Shown here one piece after another: positions 49,850 to 59,013 of a DNA stretch of 64,000 nt; within the stretch, counting starts at the first letter, position 1; each line of letters starts with the position of its first letter. A program made the position numbers and the translations under genes. The stretch comes from Channa striata (lineage: Eukaryota > Chordata > Actinopteri > Anabantiformes > Channidae). Location: contig CM065173.1 in the NCBI GenBank assembly GCA_033026295.1, forward strand, positions 13,020,517 to 13,084,516, given 5' to 3'. The notes under the pieces were generated by a model, which did no database searches, was not told where the DNA came from, and saw nothing but the letters and a program-made list of their open reading frames with translations.

Positions 49850-50012
49850 CATTTTCTGTTTGTGGTAATTTTGTTTATCTTCTTTTATTTGCCAGTTATA
49901 TTTCTGTGTGATCAGCTGTTTTGTCTTTGTGGTCATTTTGTTTATCTTCTTTTATTTGCCAGTTTCATTTCTGTGTGATCAGCTGTTTTATCTTTGTGGT
50001 CATTATGCATCT
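49850..50012 (+). repeat. 67-bp tandem repeat, about 2.4 copies
   Basis: 'ttgtttatcttcttttattt' starts at 49871 and again at 49938, a period of 67. The unit continues 'gccagtt..atttctgtgtg' and 'atcagctgttttgtctttgt', with only a few differences between copies. Partial units flank it. The T-rich 'ctttgtggtcattttg' core is a common fish minisatellite motif. Confidence 0.9.
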
Positions 50013-51329
50013 GCTGCAGTCTTGCAGTGGATTCTTTGTACCTTTTTTCTCACTTCTGGTGTCTTTTTGGTGTCTATTTCTTGGTTTCTTCAAAGTTGCT
50101 CTTTGTGACTTTGTCGTCATTTGATTGATTTACTTATACATGTTTAGAATCTCTTTGTCTGCATTTTTGGTTTAGAGGCACTGGGACTGTAGTGTAACCT
50201 GTTAGAAAAGCATAATGACTGTACGTCCTGTGTCCTGTCTGATTTAAGTGTCTGGTTTCGGATTAAAGCTGCGGTCCAGTCTCTCAGACTCAGATCAGTC
50301 TCAGTTCTTTTGTCTTGTCAGCAGACACAGCTGTGAATTTGGGAACACCGTGTTCTATTTCGGCTGAGGCTTTCCTATCAAACCTCGGTAACACAGAGGT
50401 ACCACCCTCTTCCTGGTTTTTCCTCAACTTCACGATAAGAACCAGGCCAACCAGTTTCCCTGTGTCGTGGGAAAAGTATCCGCCTGTGAGTTGTGTGTGT
50501 GAAACTACTGAGTGCTCTCACATAGCAGAAGTGTATGCTGAATTCAGCAGGAAGGACTAGAAAGTCAGTGGTGGTACACGCGCAAACCTCAGGGCACACG
50601 TCACTTTCCAGTCGGCGGTGAACACCACACCCTGATACGTGCCTGCCCTGTGCAGAACATATAGAGGAAGCATGGTTACGTAAAAGATGAGTGGGTGTGG
50701 AGTCCAGCTGCAGCAGCATACAGCCTGACACAGAGTGTCTCAGAGCGAACAATCACTTCAGCACAGATAGACCCAGGAGCTTCATGTGCTGCGTAGGGTT
50801 TGCACACGCATGCACATGAAAATGTAAAAAAAGTAACACCACACTGTTACAAGTATTATCAGCAAAGTGTCATATGAGAATGAGAAGTAAAAGGACAAAA
50901 TGTCCCTTTCACAATGTATACTGGCTTGTTTATTATATTAATTAAAAATGATCAAATAAACATTCTGTTTCAATCACTTCTACAAATTAACACAGAACCT
51001 TAAAATGTTTCAAACTAATGAAATGGTACAAAATATACAACTATGAGTGAAAGAAGTATCTAGTTTTGTTTTAGAAAAAGGGCAAACAAAACAGAAAGTG
51101 TTGTCATAATGCAAACCTTTTTTACATTATTATTATAATTGTGATGTATTACATGAAATTAGTAGTTGTAGCTTCTCAGTGAAAAGCAATTTTACCCTTT
51201 TTGTGCAATATTGCCTATTTAATTTCAAAGCATGCTTCTGTATTTGACGTCATAATTTTGTGTATAACATCTTTGTAAAGTAACTATTAATCATAGCTGT
51301 CAGATAAATGTATGGGAGCAGATGTAGAG

Positions 51330-51475
51330 TGTCAAAGTGTCCTTGGGCAGGACACTGAACCCCAAGTGGCTCCCGGTGGGTCAGGTGATCACCCTCCATG
51401 GCAGCCCTCGTCACTGGAGTGTGTGTGAATGGGTGAATGATAAGCAACATTGTGAAGGGATTTGGATAAAAATGC
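51330..51475 (+). repeat. SINE copy (body and 3' part)
   Basis: 'agtgtccttgggcaggacac', 'tgaaccccaagtggctcccg' and 'gtgggtcaggtgatcaccct' run on to 'ccatggcagcc...gtgtgtgaatgggtgaatgat' and end in 'ttggataaaaatgccc'. This is the best-kept copy of the family also seen at 14142, 31204 and 42280. The tRNA-like head is not evident. Confidence 0.75.
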
Positions 51476-52317
51476 CCTTCACCACTAATGAGAATAACAT
51501 GGAAATACCTGAACACTACTTAAAGAAACTGTTTTTAGTTTCTCTTCACCACTGGTTCCACATCTATGAATATAATGCTGGTCCTCAGTTTAGTGTAATT
51601 ATCAGGTAGGTGAGTGATAAGGATCAGAGTCATCTCTTGCAGCTGAAATCCTCGGCTCTTAGTGACACGGTCAGTGAGATAAAAGAGGAGAGTCTCCTGC
51701 AGGCTGTGACCCGCGTCCATTGACCGGCTGCTGTGTTTAATCTAATCTGCAAGAAAAAGGCAAGACAATGGCACAGCTGTGTGTGTCCACGTACATGAAG
51801 GCTTCTATTATTAGTGGAGCTATCTGATCATCTGTATTCACGAAATGGGGGTTTTTCTACGAGGGGAGGATGAGTAGATCGCTCATCGTCCAGGTGAGTG
51901 TCAGACTGGCCAAAATGTTACCTGAAGAAACAATAACTAATAAAGTGATTAACCCACTATTAAAATATTTGCATACAAACTGGCAACTCGGTTTCCTGTA
52001 GTTGTCAAAGCAAAATGTCATATTTTCAATGATTACGCATCAACTGACATTTCAGCTGTTTTCATTTATGATGCAGTTTTTAGTGCTTACTCTTGTTAGT
52101 GGAAAATATCAGACATAGAAAAGACATTTTGTATGTTTACAATGAGTAATCACACTTGAGCAGAGGTTGTATCTTCTATAGCTAAAACACAAAGTTTCGG
52201 TGTTACCAGTGATAACGCAGTTATCAGTTAGTGACTCACAGCAGAATATAAAACACGAACAAACAAATCTGAAATGTGATGCACGCACACAGAGAAATAC
52301 ATCTATATCCACACATC

Positions 52318-52475
52318 CGGTACCTCTAATAACTTATCCTGGGTTGCTGTGGGGCTGGAGCTTATCCCATAGGGCGAGAGACGGGGTACAACCTGGGAAG
52401 AAAATGTGAGCGGCCCGGAGGAAACCCACACGAGAACGGGACCAACATGCAGAAACAGGAAGGCCAAATTCACAA
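52318..52475 (+). repeat. decayed copy of a widespread teleost dispersed repeat
   Basis: The order 'aacttatcctgggttgctgtggggctggagcttatcccatagggcgagagacggggtacaacctgg' ... 'cccggaggaaacccacacgagaacggg' ... 'aacatgcagaaacaggaaggcc' matches, from memory, a repeat found throughout fish genomes ('cttatcctg..gggctggagcc' to 'gaaacccacgcagacacggg'). The middle section is deleted. Confidence 0.65.
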
Positions 52476-54224
52476 CCATCTAACTGTTGTTCCAATACAT
52501 CATAGAGAACAGTGGAGGTCTATGGCCCAGGTGAAGGAGCTAATCCAGGCTGCAGGCCGACAACTGAGCAAACCTGAGGAGGGCAGGTGTAGTGTTGGTT
52601 TTAGAACCTGTGTGGTGACTGTGGATATTATTTGGATTGGACTGACATTATTCTTTAATAGCGTTCACATGTTGCTTTCATGAGCTGCTTTCATTTGTCA
52701 CTTCAGCTGGGAAGTGCAACAGTTTCGGTTCTTACAGGTAACGCGGTTTTAGCAGCTCCTGTTTGTAGTTGTAAACATGTTAGGGAACTCTGCAAGAGGC
52801 TCCGTCGTCGGGTTATTTGTGGGTTAATTTAGCTAAAGGATTCAGGCTGTTTGAGTGGCAGGGGCAAATAAATATGAAGGGAACCTAATGCATTGTGCAT
52901 TGTCTTTATTAGATGGAGGGTGCTTTAGTGGCGCTTCTTGTGGACGCACCCTCCCCCTCGTCTTTGTTTGGACTGAAGCATTTTTAAAAAACACAGGAAA
53001 CCACAGCAAAATTGTGGTTTCATGTGAACCTATATTTCTGTTGCTTTCATGATTTGGTTCTTACAAAGGGGCATTTTAATATTTTAATATTTTACAGTCT
53101 TTGGCTGGTTTTATGGTTAGGCCTCTTCTAGTTGATGTGACCTTTGTGCAGCTACAAATACAGGGTGCAACATTTCCTAATGTCGAGCAGATTTCATTAG
53201 TGTGTCTGGGTGACTGGGCTTCACGGGCACATGCAGGCTGGCTGAAATGTCTGCTGCATACAGAAGTCAACGCTGATCAGGAACCTTGCAACGTGCAAGT
53301 GACGAGGCCTTACTTTGGTTATATTTAGATGTATAGCTGCAAATCCACCCAGTCAAACATAGCAACAGATTAAATGCCATCACGTCCTCATTTTACGTGG
53401 ACAAAGAACCTCTACCGCGAGTACAATGTGTTGTTTCACGCAGGGCTCTAGCTTGAATGATTTATCAACATATTCTAATATGGAGCTGAATATACAGACA
53501 TCCTGAAGTGTCCTGCAGACATTCCCGTCTGCGGAGCAGGACACACTCGTCTAAATCCTGCTGATCATAACAAAAGAGCCCGGCACAGTCTCACGGGATG
53601 AAAGCAACTTCGATCTGTCCCAAGCACTAAAACGTCCTCCAAATGCCCAAGGGACAATTGAGACAGATTGGTACATTTATTCTTGCATGTTTAAGATTCA
53701 GGTCAGCAATCAACAGACTTGTTTTCAGTGGGAACTGAGAGAAAGGGAAGTGTCGAGACGAAGCTTTGGAGGCAAGTCAAGTGAGCAGGACTTCCCCTTC
53801 TGTGCATTTTTTTTATCCAGTTACATAACTGGAGCAAAGCGTTGTTAACAGCGACAACAGATGTCCTCGTTGAACCAAGGCAAAGCAGAAGGTGTCCAGA
53901 GCATCAACTTTTTAGAACGCAAAATCCACACACTGGTGCACAATAATCAGTACTGACCCGCAAAGCCTTTTGAAGGGCACGTTACTCACAATGGATTTCA
54001 AAGGCTGGACTTAGTTTTATTGAGGTTTGGTGAAATGAAAAAACAGATTATGGGTTTTGATAAAATTAAATAAAAGCCCCCTGCCCTTACACAAAACACT
54101 TAATTTGATAAGTATCTGTCTCCCACCTTCCTTTGTGTCTCCTTATAAGAACAATGCAGACAAGCCTCCCTTCCACTCTTCATGTCACTCTGTCAGTAGG
54201 TCTTGTGCAGACTTGCCCTCGTTT

Positions 54225-54270
54225 TAAACCAATCGGACTCTCCTGCCCCAGGACAGGAGGCCAATGAGCA
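54225..54270. promoter_or_regulatory. paired CCAAT boxes, orphan promoter-like patch
   Basis: CCAAT occurs at 54229-54233 and 54261-54265, exactly 32 bases apart and in the same direction. A small palindrome (CTCCTG...CAGGAG) lies between them. Paired CCAAT boxes about three helical turns apart are typical of NF-Y-bound promoters. No recognised gene starts nearby. Confidence 0.3.
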
Positions 54271-57133
54271 GAGAGGCACGGCAGGGGCTTGGTGAAGTGG
54301 GTGGATCACAGAGCTTCATGTATGATGTAATGAGGCTTGATTTACAGGAGAGTCAAAGTTTTTTCCAAGAGCATGAGAAACATAATCGCTTGGAACAGCC
54401 TGAATAGTGTGGAATCAGCTCCGCACAGAAAACTGCGAACAAGCACTGAGCTGCTGTAAGCATTTTTCACATATTTCAAAATAAACTCTTCACAAACAAA
54501 AACCAGAAAGGAATCCACATAAAAGTCAGTCTCACATGGCAGCAGCAGCCACACGCTGTTGCTGCTGGGAGATAAAGCGCAGCCACAGCAGTGACTGAAC
54601 TCGAATAACCTCGTGGGGAACGCACAGGTTACTCTGCTGTTTGGACCATCTGCAACATGGGGCCCTGCGAGGGGCAACGACTGGCATGTCACATCTCAGG
54701 ACAATGAAGCATTACATTACTGTTACTATTCAGAACTTTGCATCAGCTAATATTTAATGAACCTCATAATCTAATATGGTAAACATAATAACATATAACA
54801 TAATATAGTAAAATAAAGCTGCACCACTTTCATGATTTTATGTTCTACTCTGAGGGAAAATATCAGATTTAGAGAAACACCAGTTGTGTTTGTGGAGATA
54901 ACATTTCTGAGTGTTTAGTCACTGTTACATCATTAGTCACATCATGCCACCGTCTGGTATTTGGCTCAGTCATTTCGTTGCCTTGGCAAACTGCATTTCG
55001 AGGAATCTGTCTTGTGTTTGTGTGTGTTTTCAACGATTTATCGATCCCACAGAGCTCTGAACACTGAACGCTGCTGAATCCTTTGCAGCTTTTTTATGCT
55101 GCAAACCTTAAGTTAAATAAACCGTAGAACCAGTGGAGTCAGTAACTAACATTTATGCCTGTTGAACTCAGACTGAAGCAGACAGCAGATTGTCACCATC
55201 ACTGCTTCCCTCTAGTGGATAAACTAAACTCAGACCAGACTGTTAACATATTATCACAAAGCTGAGCCGTTTTCAGATCAGGTCTGGGGTAAGAAGAATT
55301 GAGCTACATTGTGACAAAGCAACCCCTCTTTCATAACTTTCATTTTATTTTATGACTTTTCACAAACTTTCATTAATGCAGCCATGGTTTTGAGTTTGCA
55401 TTGGTAATGATAAAATTAGAAGTAAGAAGATGATTGTGTTGGGAGTTCATCTCTTTTATGTGATGGTAAATTTCAGTAAAAACTGACAACACATTTTTAA
55501 TATATCATATCAATAGCAGCAATTTGAGTCTTCATCTCATATTCTTTACCCCTAAATTGAAATTAAAGATTTGGCTTTGGGCAACACTGCCAGGAAGCGT
55601 GAGGTCACTGAGAGTTTATTCTTGAATGTGGAAACAACTGTTGCCAAAACAAATGCAAAGTCCACTTACACGAATGTTTAGACCTTTTGACAAATACCTA
55701 CAGTTGGAATCAATTGATTGTTTGCTCAGTTGTAGCAAAGATATTCATGGTTTCTTCAATTTTTGGGACTTGGGATTTAAAGCAGGACAGTTTTGATGAA
55801 TAGTGGGGAGAGTAGCTGTTACAGGATGAAGGTAAAAATGACAACCTACAACAGCAGAAACTAAAGAAGGGTCATGAAGTGAGTGAACAGACTCAGTATT
55901 AGCAGTTTCACCTACAGGACCCGTCAGACATGTGGACACAGTGTCATTTTATCTTTGTAATATATATATATAATATATAATTCAACATCGGAGATTATTA
56001 TTGACATCAAAACTATGAAATAACACACAGGATTATGGGATTGTGTTAAAGTGTTAATTTCAACAGATAAATAAAAAATGTAATGTTTTGTTCCTCAAAG
56101 TAACTGCTGATTGCCTGACAGCTTTGGACATGATTAACAATTCTCTTAACCAACTTCATGAGGCTGTCACCCTGAAGCTTTTTAATGAGCAGGTGCGCTT
56201 TGTCAGAAACGTATTGGTGGGATTTCGTTCAGAGACCATCTGTTGTGTTGTGTCTAGTTAGTGTTAGTATAAAGCAGCTCTGTTCAACTACTGTAGTAAA
56301 CCAATTTACGGGAAGACCTGCTCAACCAAGTAAAGACAAATAAAGCAGGAGGACACCCCATGTTTCCTTAACCACTCTCCAACTTTAGATCTGTTTCTTC
56401 TCTCTGCTGTCGGCTGTCGTTCTCCAGCTGTTCACAGATCAGTGCTCCATGGGTCCTTCGACATGATCCCCGGATCCCTGCCGGCCTCTCCTCGTTTGTC
56501 CGTCCTCATCAACATCATCATCTCTCTCAACCACCTCCAGTATGTGACTCCAGAGGGGAGTATGTCTTGGTTAATCACCAATTAAAAGCAACTGTGTGCA
56601 ACATTCTCCCTGAGGAGACAGGTCAGGTTTGGTCACGTAGGTCAGCGTAAATAGGTATATTCGTAAATAATTACAACTATAAAACAGCCAACATAAATCC
56701 ATGTTTCTTCTATATTCTGATTTAATCATTTTAATTTCAGGTTTGAAGTATTTAACTACAAAAAACCCCAAAAAGGATAAGCCAAGCCTACCCTTGTTAT
56801 GTTGCTTCTGGTTTAGTGCATGTACCAGAAGAAACACTGGACGAACAACTGTGTCGGACTCAGGTCGGGTTCAGGCAGAAATATTCAGCCCCGTCTTTGC
56901 TCTGGGTGGAAGCCTCAGCTCCGGAACAGCGCTGGCAACAGTGCACAGATATCTGCTTCTGAAGCCATTTGAGTGAGGCTCGTCCTACTGACCAACAAGA
57001 GAAATGCAATAATTTATGTTTTCCATTTTTTAGCAGGGTGCTTTATTGTAATTTGATAACTAAAAGTAGCTTTCAGTGCAGGAAGTGCGAGCTTTAAGCA
57101 GCTAACACATTGGAACTGTGAATAAACCAAAAT

Positions 57134-57415
57134 TTAAGCTGCAGTATGTAACTTTTGGGAAATTAAACTTCCTGTAGGATGACACTTAAATTGATCCACT
57201 CAGAGCAACAAATACAGACGTTGTATCAAAGCCTGTGTTGTGTCATACATATGTGCACTATATGCATGTGATGCATAGGATTTGCCCTTCTCTGATTGGT
57301 CAGAAGGAAAGTAAACATCTGCACTGCCTGTCTGTGTCATTTAAGTTAATCGCATTAAATTATGGAGCATTTCTACTAAAAAAAAGATTTAAAAAGTTAC
57401 ATATTGTAGCTTTAC
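57134..57415. mobile_element. miniature inverted-repeat transposable element (MITE)
   Basis: The left end 'ttaagctgcagtatgtaact' continues into 'ttt'. The right end is 'aaaagttacatattgtagct' followed by 'tta'. The two are reverse complements over about 23 bases with only a few mismatches, and they enclose about 280 bases without a coding frame. A likely relative lies in a sytl4 intron at 21745-22032. I could not confirm a target-site duplication. Confidence 0.6.
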
Positions 57416-57595
57416 AGACATAAGATAAAAAAAATTTAAAGTAGAGCACACATTAGTGTCGGAGTTCTGGACCAATACAGCGTGATAAAAGGGATGAGGA
57501 ATTCAAACATGTGACAGGGAAAATTACCTTCTGAACACAATTCATTATCATGATCTGACAAAACAAAGAGATACAACTATGATTCACAATCATGC

Positions 57596-57601
57596 TTTAT
57601 T
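57596..57601 (-). promoter_or_regulatory. possible bcorl1 polyadenylation signal (AATAAA, minus strand)
   Basis: TTTATT on the plus strand reads AATAAA on the minus strand, about 1.4 kb past the bcorl1 stop. A 3' UTR of that length is normal for this family. Other signals could be used. Confidence 0.3.
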
Positions 57602-58879
57602 CTTGCTGATTTCTTATAAAAGAATCAAATAAAAGGCTCTTTCAAGATCTCACACACGGCTCAGTCTTTCAGTCTTCAGTCTGTATCCTGAAACTATACT
57701 TTTCTTTACACCTTTAGTCTCTTCGTCTTAAATATCTTTTTATTAGCTTGTGACTTCAAACCAAAACTTCATTGATTGTCAACACAAAATCTATCTTAGC
57801 ACCAGTACATTAAAACTGTACTTTTGCTGTTTTGAAATACTGTTTTTGAATGAGGGAGGAAAATCTCAGAATAAAGGGATCCTAATAAGTACATTTCAAA
57901 ATGAAGCACCAACCATACAAAGCAACATTTCCATAGATAGGCTTGTCAGATACACAAGAGGTCAAATATATTAATGACTATTAAATTAAGCACAACAAAC
58001 AGTGTAAAGAAAACACTGCAACACAAAGCACTCCGGGATCTGAAAACACCATATCAGGACATCATAGGGGACAGTCGTGGCTGCAGTAAAAAGGGCGTTT
58101 TAGCTTCTCTGTCTGAGGAGGCGGCTCTGGACTCCAGAGGCAGTACAATCGTTCCTCTGAGAGATCCACAGGAATCTGTATCAGTTCAGAGGAGTGCATC
58201 CTGGGGAACGGAGACCACGACTATCTGTCCAGTTCGTAAACAAACTCTCAAAATCTCAAGGTCCAAAAAGACATTATTTTATAATGTGAGCAGGGACTGG
58301 GACAGCTCATGCTACCCAGGCGTACACTGTGAAATGTGGAGGAGAAATGAACAACCTAAGCTTCTAGGTCCTTCCATTAATGATCTCCTGAAGAGTGATA
58401 AGGAAACGGGAGAAACAAGGAATGAGGCTCTGAGCTGGGCGGTTGATTATGTTTGATGGTGCGCTGTGGTCTCTTCTCTGCAGGTCTCCAGAGAATCCAT
58501 CCAGGCCAGTGGCCTCCCTGACTTACTGCCCCAGCTTTACTCAAAAGTTCACCAAGATACACACCTTGGATTATCTCCCATCAAAAAATATCGCTTTCCC
58601 TCAGGAACAAACCCAAACATAAAGTCCAAAACATAATCCGCCCCTTGCCACAAGAATATACATTATAACCAAATGTGTTAACCCTGATGGCAAGATATAC
58701 ATATAAACTACCATGTATATACATAATCAATATAAAAGGTTTGCTCAATAGTTCTCATGTATTCAAATATACCTATAGATAGGAACCTGAAAGCTGCTTT
58801 CTAGCACTGACCACTCCTGTGTGCAGGTCCTTGTGGACACTTTCTGTCTGAGGTCAAAGGTGGAGTGTCAAGTCATTAG

Positions 58880-58950
58880 TGTAGCTGGAGTTCGAACCCA
58901 TGACCTTCATTACAATGGACGGACAGGTTTCCTTTGAGCTGCTGCTTACA
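58880..58950 (-). repeat. tRNA-derived SINE head in the bcorl1 3' UTR region
   Basis: On the minus strand 'gggttcgaactcc' is a near-perfect RNA polymerase III B box. Upstream of it lies a tRNA-like order: 'gcagctcaaaggaaac' (A-box-like) and 'gtccattgtaatgaaggtcat'. The sequence after the B box ('gctacactaatgacttgacactcc') is unlike a tRNA acceptor arm, so this is a SINE remnant and not a tRNA gene. Confidence 0.55.
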
Positions 58951-59013
58951 GGACTTGGGCTGACACATTTTAAACTGTCATAATGTGGGAGTAGTGTAAT
59001 GATGCAAGAGAGG

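Larger units (their letters stand above)
45070..57590. other. large gene-poor interval between mid1ip1-like and bcorl1
   Basis: About 12.5 kb in which I recognise no gene on either strand. The longest open frames (50378-50752 minus, 54342-54692 minus, 47256-47606 minus) have no domain, no splice logic and no family similarity. The interval contains a CT-rich plus A-rich simple tract (45966-46009), a 67-bp tandem repeat, SINE and other dispersed-repeat copies, an AT run (55958-55979) and two GC-richer patches (54180-54320 and 56395-56575). Parts may be conserved noncoding elements, but that cannot be judged from one sequence. Confidence 0.55.

Noticed and set aside
50378..50752. 124-codon minus-strand frame in the gene-poor interval
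   Set aside because: No domain, signal peptide logic or splice context. The overlapping plus-strand frame is equally open, so it is probably chance.
54342..54692. 116-codon minus-strand frame
   Set aside because: It is rich in Cys, Ser and Leu but shows no family. It has no supporting promoter on the right side or splice sites that extend it.
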